Of a stretch of DNA of 64,000 bases, positions 1 to 9,215 are shown piece after piece. The position numbers were made by a program, and so were the translations under genes. Below the pieces are notes generated by a model, which was given only the letters and a program-made list of their open reading frames with translations, made no database searches and was not told the origin of the DNA. The DNA comes from CBDBEU01 sp965204565 (GTDB lineage: Bacteria; Pseudomonadota; Alphaproteobacteria; Rhizobiales; TMED25), in assembly GCA_965204565.1 (NCBI GenBank), contig CBDBEU010000005.1, forward strand, positions 558,001 to 622,000, given 5' to 3'. How positions within the stretch are numbered: position 1 is the first letter of the stretch; every line of letters begins with the position of its first letter.

Positions 1-197
1 ATGATTTGGTCGGGATCGGCGCGCCGGGTGAAGGGTTTTGCCTCGGTTTCGCTGTGCTGCTTGATGAAGCGGTCGACGGCTTGGAGGTCGACGGCCGGGC
101 GGCTGCCAAGGTCGAGGAAGTCCTTGGGAGTGCATACCCACCGCCCACGACCCTTTGCGCGCACACGCTTCATGATTCGATCAGCAATGCCAGTCAT
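1..197 (-). pseudogene. Chimera: DUF6088 (AbiEi-type) start joined to IS630 transposase end, partial
   Basis: The frame runs from an ATG at 197 off the left window edge, 65 codons without a stop. Residues 1-37 (MTGIADRIMKRVRAKGRGRW, then CTPKDFLDLGSR) match the start of DUF6088 proteins, winged-helix antitoxin-like proteins of the AbiEi group. The family normally continues VDQALSRL. Here, after PAVD, it reads LQAVDRFIKQHSE and PFTRRADPDQI, the hallmark C-terminus of IS630-family transposases (VDLQAAINRFI...KPFTWTADPD). The switch is near base 86 and both parents share the codons for Val-Asp (gtcgac), so microhomology-mediated joining is likely. Probably not functional as an antitoxin. The true end lies outside the window. 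Confidence 0.6.
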
Positions 198-347
198 CTG
201 CGTGGTCCTTCGGGGGCTTTTACCTGTCAGAAACATATAGGATGATGGGATTTTTCTCACAAAATCCAATATCCTCCCGTCTCCCTGCCTCCTCCCGATT
301 TTCTCCCATCGCGCACCCCGGTCTCGTTCGCAGGCATTCGGCCAAAC

Positions 348-572
348 GTGAAGGAGACGAGGGCGTCAGTCACGCATCTCAACCAGGTCGAGATGGCGGC
401 TAGATGGGAGCTCAGCCCGCGCACGCTGGAGCGCTGGCGTTGGACGGGCGAGGGACCCGCCTTCATCAAGATCGGAGGCCGGGTCGTGTACCGGCTCGAG
501 GATGTCGAGGCCTACAAGGCCAACCGGCACTGCTCAAGCACGGCCGACAAGCCCGCCGTGAAGCTGGTGTGA
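348..572 (+). CDS. Excisionase-like helix-turn-helix protein of a mobile element
   Basis: A 74-residue protein from a GTG start. LSPRTLERWRWTGEGPAFIK followed by GGRVVYRLEDVEAYKA is the compact MerR/excisionase-type winged HTH (HTH_17) found in small DNA-binding proteins of alphaproteobacterial integrative elements and plasmids, often beside replication or transfer genes. An ATG at 393 is an alternative start, but family members have about ten residues before it, so GTG 348 fits better. Its neighbours are IS remnants and a cut-off gene stub, so this is likely a survivor of a degraded mobile element. DNA binding is inferred from the fold; the target is unknown. Confidence 0.6.
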   Translation: MKETRASVTHLNQVEMAARWELSPRTLERWRWTGEGPAFIKIGGRVVYRLEDVEAYKANRHCSSTADKPAVKLV

Positions 573-582
573 GGGGGCGGCC

Positions 583-639
583 ATGAAGATCCCCAACCGC
601 TTCACCCTCGACAACCTGCCTAGGGTCCGGCCCCGATAA
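583..639 (+). pseudogene. 18-codon stub of a gene cut by an insertion sequence
   Basis: Just downstream of the HTH gene an ATG at 583, preceded by a strong gagggggcgg ribosome-binding site, opens MKIPNRFTLDNLP and ends after 18 codons. The frame changes character at cctagg (599-604), the CTAG-type target preferred by IS5/IS427 elements, and the IS5 transposase remnant starts about 95 bases later. I infer the beginning of a gene co-transcribed with the HTH protein and truncated by the insertion. The parent gene is not recognised. Confidence 0.35.
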
Positions 640-696
640 TTGTCTTCCCGATTGGATCCGAGGATGGTTCATTGCCCCCGATGAGAAGGTAACGAG

Positions 697-957
697 ATGT
701 ATGATTTCTTCCGGTTTTCCGATTCTCGGCGGGCCCGGATCGCGCCGCTTCTGCGACCGATATGCGCGGCAGGAAGCGCCCGGAAACAGTTGACGATCGT
801 CCTGTGCCGAGCGGGATCGTCCATGCGCTGCGCTGTGCTGTGGCGCTCGCCGGGCCGGCTGCGCCGATATCCACGGGCCGAACAAGACGCTCTGCAACCG
901 CTTCGGCCGCCGGGCCGCGCGCGGTAGCGGTATACGGGAAGGTATCTTCAGCTGCCT
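697..957 (+). pseudogene. IS5-family (IS427-like) transposase, N-terminal remnant
   Basis: MYDFFRFSDSRRARIAPLL in one frame, then RGRKRPETVDDRPVPSGIVH and HALRC in the next frame, then a GPNKTLxNRF-like stretch in a third frame. Together these follow the N-terminal part of IS5/IS427 transposases (xFxLSDxQxARIxPLLP...GRxRVDDRRVLSGIxxAL...GPxKTLYNRF). At least two frameshifts are needed and the catalytic DDE region is absent. A decayed left part of an insertion sequence. Confidence 0.6.
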
Positions 958-970
958 GATAACAGGTGCG

Positions 971-1003
971 AACGGGGCGGGATTTTCCCGCCCCGTTTTC
1001 TTT
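971..1003. terminator. Strong rho-independent terminator hairpin
   Basis: The 12-base arm aacggggcggga is followed by a 3-base loop (ttt) and the exact complement tcccgccccgtt, then ttcttt. It works best on the plus strand. It sits just after the IS5 remnant and may have been the element's or the disrupted locus's transcription stop. Confidence 0.7.
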
Positions 1004-1212
1004 GATGCCGCGATCCGTTCATGTCTGCTGAAAACCGGTCATACGGGGTAGACAGACCCACCGCTGGAAGTTGATTGATGGAGTGCCGGGGATCGGCGGC
1101 ATCGTTTGGCTGGCATCCCTGTCCCAAATCGGGAAATACCTGGCTGAGGGTTTTTCCCGCCAATCTGATTGCAGGTCGCGATCGGCCCGGTTCCACTCGG
1201 TGAACCTGGCCG

Positions 1213-1930
1213 TTACGCCGCCAATGAAGCGTCGGGGCACTGGTTTATCGACCACCTTGGCGGTTCATCCGGCCGACGCACATGCACGACCTTTCCGGCG
1301 GGCATGGGGCTGCCATGCGTGCTCAGATACAGCAAGATATTGCGCGCACCGGAAAACCGTTGCGATTGGTCAAGACACACAGCTATCCGGGTCCGGCATT
1401 CGGCCCTTTTTCGGCGGCAGGCCGGGTTGCGTTCGGTCCAGCGCCTGAATTTCCGACTTTTCATCCACCGAGAGCACCACTGCGTGCGCAGGAGGGTTGA
1501 CGTAAAGCCCCACGATATCGTGCAGTTTTTCGACAAAAGCCGGATCCCGCGAGAGCCTGAACACCCACCGGCGGTGCGGCGCCGGACCATGCGCCTGCCG
1601 AATCCCGTACACCGTCGAGGCCGCCGACCCCGCAGCGTCCCCATTGCGCGCAACGTCCGGTGCGTCGCTTCGTGCGGCCGCGGTGACGGCGTCGGACGGA
1701 TCACCCCGGCCGTCCTTTCATCCGGCGTCACCGGCGTGCCGGGCGGGCGGCTTTTCTCGCGGAGCAGACCATCCACGCCTTCAGCCATGAACCGTTCCTG
1801 CCGGCGCCGGACGCATTTCTTCGACTTTCCGGTGGCGCGCACGATCCCCATCGTGCCAACGCCATCGCTGCTCGACAGCACGATCCGGCATCGCCGGATG
1901 CGACCGGATGCGATATGATTGCTTCAAGCC
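1213..1930 (-). pseudogene. IS630-family transposase remnant, frameshifted
   Basis: On the minus strand LLSSxDGVGTMGIVRATGKS and RRQERFMAEGVDGLL (helix-turn-helix part of IS630 transposases) start near 1881. The frame then shifts to DPAFVEKLHDIVGLYVNPPA, HAVVLSVDEKSEIQALDRTQ and PGLPPKKGR, the first catalytic-Asp region (VDEKSQIQALDRTQPGLP in the family), and shifts again to PMPAGKVVHV near 1290. The C-terminal third is missing. Three frames are needed, so it is dead. The separate IS630 tail fused to the antitoxin start at bases 1-86 may come from the same family but is not contiguous with this copy. Confidence 0.75.
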
Positions 1931-2094
1931 GAATTCCGTCCTCGACCGTGATCGTCGGATGTGTTCCAGTGCCCATCCCCCGGTGCCCATCCCGAAGAAG
2001 CGCACATCCGGAGCCGTTTGTCTCGATCAATCCACTGGGAGGCATGGAGTTCGCGCCCAATGCGCATTGAGCGACATGGTGAGACGATATTGAG

Positions 2095-5091
2095 ATGTCT
2101 GACGTGAAAGACGCGCCGGCGGGTGAGGCCGGCCGCAGCTGGAGCGACACGCTGCTCCTGCCGAAAACCGATTTTCCAATGCGGGCGGGCCTGCCCGGAC
2201 GCGAGCCGGAGATTCTGGCGCGCTGGGAAAAGGACGGCTTGTATGAGGCGTTGCGCAAGGCTGCGCAGGGCAAGGAGAAGTTCATCCTTCATGATGGCCC
2301 GCCCTACGCCAACGGTCATCTGCATATTGGCCATGCGCTGAACAAGATCCTGAAAGACCTGGTCACCCGCTCGCACCAGATGCTGGGCTATGATTCCAAC
2401 TACGTTCCGGGCTGGGACTGCCACGGCCTGCCGATCGAATGGAAGGTCGAGGAGGAATACCGTGCCAGGGGCCGTGACAAGGACGCGGTGCCGATCAACG
2501 AATTCCGCGAAGAATGCCGCGAATTCGCGCGCCGCTGGATTGACGTGCAGTCAGAAGAATTCCAGCGGCTGGGTGTGGTCGGCGACTGGAAAAATCCATA
2601 CGCCACCATGCATTTCGCCTCAGAAGCGATGATCGCCGATGAGCTGATGACATTCGCCATGAACGGCGCGCTTTACCGCGGCTCCAAGCCGGTGATGTGG
2701 TCGGTGGTGGAGCGCACGGCGCTGGCAGAGGCCGAGGTCGAGTATCTCGACCATGAGTCCGACACGATCTGGGTGAAGTTTCCCTTGGATCGAAACAAGC
2801 CGCCGATAGTTGACCCTATGGTCGACCTGCCGGGGAAAAGTGCCATTCAGTCTCTGGATACTCTGATGAGTTCTGCTGTCGTTATCTGGACCACGACACC
2901 CTGGACGATCCCCGGCAATCGGGCGATCTCGTTTTCCTCCAGGATCGACTATGCGCTTTATGAGGTGACCGACGCGCCTGAGGACAACTGGGCCAAGACC
3001 GGCGACAAGCTGATCCTTGCCAGGAGCCTCGCCGATGAAGTGATGAAGTCGGCGCGGGTCGAGGCCTTTGAGGAGCGCATGGAAGTTTCTGCTGCAACGC
3101 TCTCTGAATTGACTTGGGCCCATCCTCTGCGCGGCCAGGGCTACGACTTCCCCGTTCCCCTGCTCGAAGGCGATCACGTCACCGAGGAGACCGGCACCGG
3201 CTTTGTGCACACAGCGCCCGGTCACGGCACCGACGACTTTCAGATCTGGATGGACAACAAGGCGAGCCTTGATCGGCGCGGTATCGAAACCACCGTTCCC
3301 TACATCGTCGGGCCGGACGGTGCATTCACGCGCGAAGCGCCGGGTTTTGAAGGCGCGCGGGTGATCGACGACAAGGGCAGGAAGGGCGATGCCAACAAGC
3401 GCGTCGTCGATGCGTTGGCTCAGGCCGGGGCGCTGATTGCGCGCGGGCGCCTCAAGCACCAATACCCCCATTCCTGGCGTTCGAAAAAGCCGTTGATCTT
3501 CCGCAACACGCCGCAATGGTTCATTTCCATGCAGGATGGCGATGCGGACGGCCTGCGCGCCAGGGCACTGAACGCGATCAATGAGACGCGGTTCGTGCCG
3601 AAGGCAGGTCAGACACGGCTGCGGGCGATGATCGAAAACCGGCCCGACTGGGTGATTTCGCGCCAGCGTGCCTGGGGCGTGCCGGTCTGCGTGTTCGTGC
3701 ACAAGCAATCCCAGGAAGTCGTTCCCAATGCGGTCTTCAATGGCGCCACGCAGTTGATTCGGCGCATCGGTGATGCATTTGCCGCCGAAGGTGCCGATGC
3801 CTGGTTTGCCGATGGCGCCAGGGAACGCTTCCTTGATGGCCTCGTCACCGATCCAGATGAGTGGGAGAAAATCGACGATATTCTCGATGTGTGGTTCGAA
3901 TCAGGTTCGACCCACCGCTTCGTGCTGGAAATCCGGCCGGACCTTAAATGGCCTGCCGATGTCTATCTTGAAGGCACCGATCAGCATCGTGGCTGGTTCC
4001 ATTCCTCGCTTCTGGAATCTGCCGGCACGCGGGGCCGCGCGCCCTATGACACCGTTGTCACCCATGGCTTCACCATGGATGAGGACGGGCGCAAAATGTC
4101 GAAATCGCTCGGCAACATCACCGCGCCACAGGATGTGATCAAGCAATATGGCGCGGATATTCTGAGGCTCTGGGTGGTGTTGACCGACTATGCCGACGAT
4201 CAGCGGATCGGGCCGGAAATCATCAAGAACACCGTCGATGCCTATCGCAAATTACGCAACACCCTGCGCTGGATGCTCGGCAGTCTGCATCATTTCCGCG
4301 AGGAAGAACGGGTTGAACTTAAGGACATGCCGGAGCTTGAGCGCTATGTGCTGCACCGGCTCGCCGAACTCGATGAGCTTGTCAGAACCGGTTATCGCGA
4401 TTTCGACTACAAGCGGATTTCGACCGCGCTGTTCAATTTTGCCACCATCGATCTGTCGGCATTCTATTTCGACATTCGAAAGGACGCGCTTTATTGCGAT
4501 CCGCGCTCGAGCGTCACGCGGCGTGCTGCGCTGACGGTGCTGGACGAGGTGTTTTCATGCCTTACGGCGTGGCTTGCGCCGATTATCTGCTTCACCATGG
4601 AAGATGTCTGGCGCTCGCGCTATGGAGACGATGCGCCCTCGGTGCATCTGAGACATTTTCCCGAGGTGCCGGCTGCCTGGGTTGATCAGGCGCTTGGCGA
4701 CAAATGGACGCAGGTGCGCCGGTTGCGGCGCGTGGTCACTGGCGCGCTTGAGGTCGAGCGACGCGAGAAGCGCATTGGATCAAGCCTTGAAGCGGCACCT
4801 GATGTCTATGTGACGGATGGCGAGCTGATGGCCGCAATGGAGGGCGTTGACCTTCCTGAAATCGCCATTACCAGTGCGGCAGGGCTGATTGAGGGCGAGG
4901 CACCGGCCGGTGCTTTCGTGCTGGAGGATGTTCCTGGCGTTGCGGTGGTGCCCGGCCTTGCCAAGGGGCGCAAATGCGCCCGGTCGTGGAAGATTCTTCC
5001 CGATATTGGTGCAGATCCCGACTATCCGGATTTGAGTGCGCGCGATGCAGCGGCGGTGCGTGAGCTGGATGCGGCCGGGAGCGCCGGGTAA
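2095..5091 (+). CDS. ileS: Isoleucyl-tRNA synthetase
   Basis: 998 residues, normal for bacterial class Ia IleRS. It charges tRNA-Ile with isoleucine in the cytoplasm, with editing of valine. The HIGH signature is exact (HLHIGHALN, residues 75-83) and KMSKS lies at about 667-671 in RKMSKSLGN. WVISRQRAWGVPV and the WFESGSTHRF region flank the connective-peptide editing domain. The start ATG 2095 is preceded by only a weak purine run. In relatives ribF commonly precedes ileS; here that space holds IS remnants, so promoter arrangement may have changed. lspA follows after 3 bases, an operon-like spacing. Confidence 0.98.
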   Translation: MSDVKDAPAGEAGRSWSDTLLLPKTDFPMRAGLPGREPEILARWEKDGLYEALRKAAQGKEKFILHDGPPYANGHLHIGHALNKILKDLVTRSHQMLGYDSNYVPGWDCHGLPIEWKVEEEYRARGRDKDAVPINEFREECREFARRWIDVQSEEFQRLGVVGDWKNPYATMHFASEAMIADELMTFAMNGALYRGSKPVMWSVVERTALAEAEVEYLDHESDTIWVKFPLDRNKPPIVDPMVDLPGKSAIQSLDTLMSSAVVIWTTTPWTIPGNRAISFSSRIDYALYEVTDAPEDNWAKTGDKLILARSLADEVMKSARVEAFEERMEVSAATLSELTWAHPLRGQGYDFPVPLLEGDHVTEETGTGFVHTAPGHGTDDFQIWMDNKASLDRRGIETTVPYIVGPDGAFTREAPGFEGARVIDDKGRKGDANKRVVDALAQAGALIARGRLKHQYPHSWRSKKPLIFRNTPQWFISMQDGDADGLRARALNAINETRFVPKAGQTRLRAMIENRPDWVISRQRAWGVPVCVFVHKQSQEVVPNAVFNGATQLIRRIGDAFAAEGADAWFADGARERFLDGLVTDPDEWEKIDDILDVWFESGSTHRFVLEIRPDLKWPADVYLEGTDQHRGWFHSSLLESAGTRGRAPYDTVVTHGFTMDEDGRKMSKSLGNITAPQDVIKQYGADILRLWVVLTDYADDQRIGPEIIKNTVDAYRKLRNTLRWMLGSLHHFREEERVELKDMPELERYVLHRLAELDELVRTGYRDFDYKRISTALFNFATIDLSAFYFDIRKDALYCDPRSSVTRRAALTVLDEVFSCLTAWLAPIICFTMEDVWRSRYGDDAPSVHLRHFPEVPAAWVDQALGDKWTQVRRLRRVVTGALEVERREKRIGSSLEAAPDVYVTDGELMAAMEGVDLPEIAITSAAGLIEGEAPAGAFVLEDVPGVAVVPGLAKGRKCARSWKILPDIGADPDYPDLSARDAAAVRELDAAGSAG

Positions 5092-5094
5092 TCC

Positions 5095-5595
5095 ATGCCG
5101 CTTTGGGGGCCGCGCTCCAAACTCGGTCTTGCCACCGCATTGGTGGTGTTTGTGGTTGATCGAATCAACAAACACTGGATGGTCGACATCTATGGCCTGC
5201 CGGCACGGGGCTCCATCGAGGTCACCGGTTTCCTCGATGTTGTCATGGTCTGGAACCGGGGCATCAGTTACGGCCTGTTTCAGCAGCATGGAGATCTGGG
5301 GCGATACGGATTGATCATTCTTGCCCTGATCCTGTCGGTGATACTGATTGCCTGGCTCGCCAGAACGCTCGGTTCGGCGACGGCAATTGCACTGGGATTG
5401 ATGCTCGGCGGTGCGGTCTCCAATCCGATCGATCGGATGATCTGGGGGGCGGTCGCCGACTTCTACCGCCTGCATGCATGGGGCTATAGCTGGTATGTTT
5501 TTAATGTTGCTGACGCCGCGATTGTCGCGGGCGCGGCGATTCTGTTATACTTGTCTTTGGATTTCGGCCAAAAAAGCGCCGAAAAGCGCCGTTAG
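5095..5595 (+). CDS. lspA: Lipoprotein signal peptidase (signal peptidase II)
   Basis: 166 residues with four predicted membrane spans, the size of LspA. It cleaves signal peptides from diacylglyceryl-modified prolipoproteins in the inner membrane. The two catalytic aspartates are in GAVADF (D122) and NVADAAI (D140); the preceding SNPIDR corresponds to the usual GNLIDR. The gene begins 3 bases after ileS, the classical ileS-lspA arrangement, and is followed by a gene for a lipoprotein substrate. The start ATG 5095 lacks a strong ribosome-binding site, consistent with translational coupling to ileS. Confidence 0.95.
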   Translation: MPLWGPRSKLGLATALVVFVVDRINKHWMVDIYGLPARGSIEVTGFLDVVMVWNRGISYGLFQQHGDLGRYGLIILALILSVILIAWLARTLGSATAIALGLMLGGAVSNPIDRMIWGAVADFYRLHAWGYSWYVFNVADAAIVAGAAILLYLSLDFGQKSAEKRR

Positions 5596-5637
5596 CTCAA
5601 TAAATCAACGGGCTGGCGGCGGCGAACGGGATTGAAA

Positions 5638-6243
5638 ATGGCACAACATTGCGGGTTTCGGGCTCTGGCCCTGGCGGCGTGTGCGGCTGTACTGGCCGGA
5701 TGCTCCAATTTGAATGAAACCGGCGGCATCAGACAAGCCATCGGCATCTCAAACAGCGCGCCTGATGAGTTTCTGGTGGTGTCGAAGGCACCGTTGGTCA
5801 TGCCGCCAGACATGAATCTGAGGCCACCGCGAGACGGTGCGCCGGATCTGGGTGAAACCGATCTGCGCACTCAGGCCCGATCATCGGTTACCGGTGCCGG
5901 GCCGAGCGGCGCGGTGGCGGGGGGCTCTTCGCCCGGCGAACTGGCGATTCTGTCGCGCGCCAATGCACAACAATCCGATCCTTCCGTACGCGACGAGTTG
6001 TTGGCTGACGAGGGTGCGATCCGCAAGGATGAACGAATTCTTGATGGCATCCTCGGCAGGGATGAGACGAAGGATCCGCTTGATCCCTGGACTGAAGCTG
6101 AACGTCTGCGCCAGCAGTCCGGTGGTGCACCACAAGCCGGCGCAGTTTCGGCCGGGGCAGCGGTTCAGCCGCAGCAATCAAATGGGCGGCCGACATCCAT
6201 CCTGCTGGAGGATATTCTTGGCGGCGGTGCCTCGGGCAAGTAA
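5638..6243 (+). CDS. DUF3035-type outer-membrane/periplasmic lipoprotein
   Basis: 201 residues from ATG 5638 (an upstream in-frame TTG at 5632 is less likely). The signal peptide ends in a lipobox (AVLAGC), so this is a lipoprotein, probably processed by the adjacent LspA. APDEFLVVSKAPLVMPPDMN and LRPPRDGAPD are the signature of DUF3035 proteins, an alphaproteobacterial family often described as possible beta-barrel assembly-associated lipoproteins. That role is established only loosely and I do not assert it. The region after residue about 90 is low-complexity and Ala/Gly/Gln-rich. It lies in the ileS-lspA-M16 run, probably the same transcription unit. Confidence 0.85.
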   Translation: MAQHCGFRALALAACAAVLAGCSNLNETGGIRQAIGISNSAPDEFLVVSKAPLVMPPDMNLRPPRDGAPDLGETDLRTQARSSVTGAGPSGAVAGGSSPGELAILSRANAQQSDPSVRDELLADEGAIRKDERILDGILGRDETKDPLDPWTEAERLRQQSGGAPQAGAVSAGAAVQPQQSNGRPTSILLEDILGGGASGK

Positions 6244-6383
6244 CGCGGCCATCACGGCAAGCTGAATGCGCGCTGCTTGCACTTGCGGATAAGCTGTACC
6301 CGGCCGGTTTATGGTCTGCGTGACGCGTTTGCGGGCGCGCATCGGTGTTCGTGTCAATGACCCGATTGAGCGGGAGATAGAGC

Positions 6384-7769
6384 TTGCGGCCGAACAAGCG
6401 CATATCAGGCCGGCACTTCGCTGCGGCACTAGCTGTCATCATTTGTATCGGCGTTTCCTCTGGCGCAATTGGCGATAGCGACGCGCTGCGATTGCCGGTG
6501 ACCAGCTTCATGCTGGACAACAGACTTCAGGTGGTGGTGATCGAGGATCATCGCTCGCCGGTGGTGACACACATGGTGTGGTATCGCGTCGGATCCGCCG
6601 ATGAGCCGCCCGGAAAATCGGGAATCGCCCATTTTCTCGAACATCTGATGTTCAAGGGCACGGATACGCTGGGGCCAGGTGAATTCTCCGAAAAGGTGGC
6701 GCTGAACGGCGGCACCGACAACGCTTTTACGACCCGGGACTACACCACCTATCACCAGCGCATCGCCAAAGACCGCTTGCCGATCCTGATGCGGCTGGAG
6801 GCGGACCGGATGGCGAATTTGCGGCTATTGGAAAAAGACGTTGAAACCGAGCGCGAAGTCATTCTGGAGGAGCGCGCGCGGCGCTATGGCAATGAACCAG
6901 GCGCGCAACTTTCCGAACAGATTGACGCAGCACTCTATCTCAATCACCCCTATATGCGCCCGGTGATTGGTTGGGAGCACGAAATCAAGGGCCTGTCGCT
7001 GGAGGATGCGGTGTCATTTTATGACCGCTATTACACCCCCTCCAATGCCGTGGTTGTCATCGCCGGTGATGTGACACCGCAAGATGTCAGGGAACTGGCG
7101 CAAGAGACCTACGGCACACTCAAAAATCGGATCGAAATCGGTTCGCGCAAGCGTACTGCTGAGCCGCCACAGCGTGCCGCACGGCGGGTATCCATGGAGC
7201 ACAAGCAGGTCAATATTGACCGTTGGCGACGGACCTACCTGGTGCCGGCATTTTCAGCGGCGGAGCCGGAGTTGCGCGCCGGCCTTGAATTGCTGGGCGA
7301 GATCTTGGGTGGCGGATCGTCAGGCAGGCTTTACCGCGAGCTGGTGATCGAGCGTAAGATCGCGGTCGATGCGGGAGCCTACTACGCCGGCCGCGGGATT
7401 GAATATGGCAAATTCGGCGTTCACGCAATTCCGGCTGACGGCGTGTCGCTGGAACAGCTTGAGGCCGAGATTGATCGGGTGATCGGCGATGTCAGGTCCG
7501 ATGGTGTTGCCGAGGAAGATTTGACCCGGGCCAAGACCAGGCTGATTGCGGCGTCGATTTACGATCAGGATAACCAGAGCCGTATGGCACGGACGTTCGG
7601 TGCGGCGCTTGTTACAGGCTCGACGGTTGAAGATGTGATCAACTGGCCTGCGGATGTGCGTGCGGTGCCGGCTGGCGAGGTCTTGTCGGCGGCAAGGGAT
7701 TACCTCCTGCCGGAGCGATCGGTAACCGGAACTCTGAAGCGCAAGAGCGAAGAACAGGGGGACGGTTGA
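6384..7769 (+). CDS. M16-family zinc metallopeptidase, catalytic subunit
   Basis: 461 residues with an N-terminal signal peptide (AAALAVIICIGVSS), so exported. The inverted zinc motif HxxEH is intact (AHFLEHLMFKG), and the distal glutamate region ETEREVILEER is present, as in pitrilysin/mitochondrial processing peptidase-like enzymes. TTG 6384 is used as start because a GGGAG ribosome-binding site lies about 7 bases upstream and no suitable ATG exists before the signal peptide. The stop overlaps the start of the next M16 gene (TGATG), so the two subunits are translationally coupled. Substrate unknown; probably a periplasmic peptidase heterodimer. Confidence 0.9.
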   Translation: MRPNKRISGRHFAAALAVIICIGVSSGAIGDSDALRLPVTSFMLDNRLQVVVIEDHRSPVVTHMVWYRVGSADEPPGKSGIAHFLEHLMFKGTDTLGPGEFSEKVALNGGTDNAFTTRDYTTYHQRIAKDRLPILMRLEADRMANLRLLEKDVETEREVILEERARRYGNEPGAQLSEQIDAALYLNHPYMRPVIGWEHEIKGLSLEDAVSFYDRYYTPSNAVVVIAGDVTPQDVRELAQETYGTLKNRIEIGSRKRTAEPPQRAARRVSMEHKQVNIDRWRRTYLVPAFSAAEPELRAGLELLGEILGGGSSGRLYRELVIERKIAVDAGAYYAGRGIEYGKFGVHAIPADGVSLEQLEAEIDRVIGDVRSDGVAEEDLTRAKTRLIAASIYDQDNQSRMARTFGAALVTGSTVEDVINWPADVRAVPAGEVLSAARDYLLPERSVTGTLKRKSEEQGDG

Positions 7770-9115
7770 TGACTTTGCCGGGACTTCGAGTCCGCGCTCT
7801 TGCAGGACTGGTGCTGTTGGCGATGACCATGCGCGCGCCGGTGGCGGGTGCGGTCGAAATTCAGCGTGTTGTCAGTCCCGGAGGCATCGAGGCCTGGTTG
7901 GTTGAGGAGCATGCAATTCCGATCATTGCGGTCTCATTTGCCGTCTCGCGCGGTTCCTATCACGACCCTGCCGGCAAGGAAGGTTTGTCGTATCTTCTAT
8001 CTGCCACCCTTGATGAGGGAGCCGGCGATCTCGATAGCCGGGCATTCCGTGCCAGAATCGATGATCATGCGATTTCTCTCGCATTCGATTCGGGTTTGGA
8101 TCAGTTCTCCGGCAGTCTGGAGACATTGAGCGAATTTCGTGACGAAGCGATTCGGCTACTGGCACTGTCCATAACCCAGCCGAGGTTCGATCCCGAACCG
8201 GTTGAAAGAATGAAGAGTCAGATCATAGCCAATATTGCGCGCGAGCAGGCCGATGCTGGCAAGGTTGCCGCCAGGAACTGGTTTTCCACCGCTTTTGGTA
8301 GTGCCGGTTATGGCCGCCCATCCTCCGGTGACATCCAGTCGGTACATTCGCTGAATCCCGATGATCTCAAGGCTTTTTATGTCGATCAGTTGGCACTTGA
8401 TGGCATGAAGATCGGGGTGGTCGGAGATATCAGCGCAGAGGAACTCGGATCCTTGCTGGATCGTGCTTTCGGTGGACTGGTGCAGAACAGCGCGTTTGCA
8501 CCGATCCCGGAATCGGATCCCGCCGAAGGGCCAGGTCTGGTCACGGTTGAAATGGACGTGCCGCAGACCGAGTTGCGTTTCGGCATAAGGGGGCTTGAAC
8601 GCTCGGATCCCGATTTCGTACCGGCTTATGTGATGAATTACATACTGGGCGGTGGCGGTTCTGCCTCACGGTTTTATGACGAAGTGCGTGAAAAGCGTGG
8701 CCTTTCCTATTCGGTCTACTCCTATCTCTATCCGCTCAAGGGGACCGGCGTTTGGTATGGCGGGGCGGCAACCCGGGCTGATCGGGCACAGACGACACTC
8801 GCCGTGATCAAGGATCAGATCAGGCTGATGAGTGAACACGGCCCCAGTGAGGCTGAGCTCAATGCGGCGAAGCGGTATTTGACCGGTGCTTTTCCGCTGC
8901 GGTTCGATTCTAATTCAAAAATCGCCAACCAACTTGTCGCAATTCAGATTGACGATCTTGGGATCGATTATATTGACCGGCGCAACGAAATGATCCAGGC
9001 GGTCACAATCGAAGATGTCCGCCGCGCCGCGCGCCGGTTGTTACAGCTAGATCGGATGATTGTGATTCTGGTTGGCAAACCGGAATCGATCAAAAATATC
9101 GATTCCGGTGGTTGA
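7769..9115 (+). CDS. M16-family peptidase-like protein, non-catalytic partner
   Basis: 448 residues from ATG 7769 with a signal peptide ending near VAGA. The fold is M16, but the HxxEH position reads LSYLLSATLDEGAGD, so zinc ligands and the catalytic glutamate are absent. The glycine-rich loop and the conserved R/Y region (SREKRGLSYSVYS-like, EVREKRGLSYSVYSYLYPL) are retained, as in the non-catalytic subunits of two-protein M16 peptidases. The gene overlaps its catalytic partner by one base. Inferred to form an exported heterodimer with it. Confidence 0.88.
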   Translation: MTLPGLRVRALAGLVLLAMTMRAPVAGAVEIQRVVSPGGIEAWLVEEHAIPIIAVSFAVSRGSYHDPAGKEGLSYLLSATLDEGAGDLDSRAFRARIDDHAISLAFDSGLDQFSGSLETLSEFRDEAIRLLALSITQPRFDPEPVERMKSQIIANIAREQADAGKVAARNWFSTAFGSAGYGRPSSGDIQSVHSLNPDDLKAFYVDQLALDGMKIGVVGDISAEELGSLLDRAFGGLVQNSAFAPIPESDPAEGPGLVTVEMDVPQTELRFGIRGLERSDPDFVPAYVMNYILGGGGSASRFYDEVREKRGLSYSVYSYLYPLKGTGVWYGGAATRADRAQTTLAVIKDQIRLMSEHGPSEAELNAAKRYLTGAFPLRFDSNSKIANQLVAIQIDDLGIDYIDRRNEMIQAVTIEDVRRAARRLLQLDRMIVILVGKPESIKNIDSGG

Positions 9116-9215
9116 ACACGGCGCAGCGATGTTCCGCCGGTACGAATCCGGCTAGGTTGAAGCGGGCTGACCCTGCGCCGGTATGATCGCCGGTATCCAC
9201 CGAGGCCTCACCGAC

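Noticed and set aside
2620..3708. Long open frame antisense to ileS (about 360 codons)
   Set aside because: It mirrors ileS codon structure, has no ribosome-binding site and no recognisable motifs; ileS is certain.
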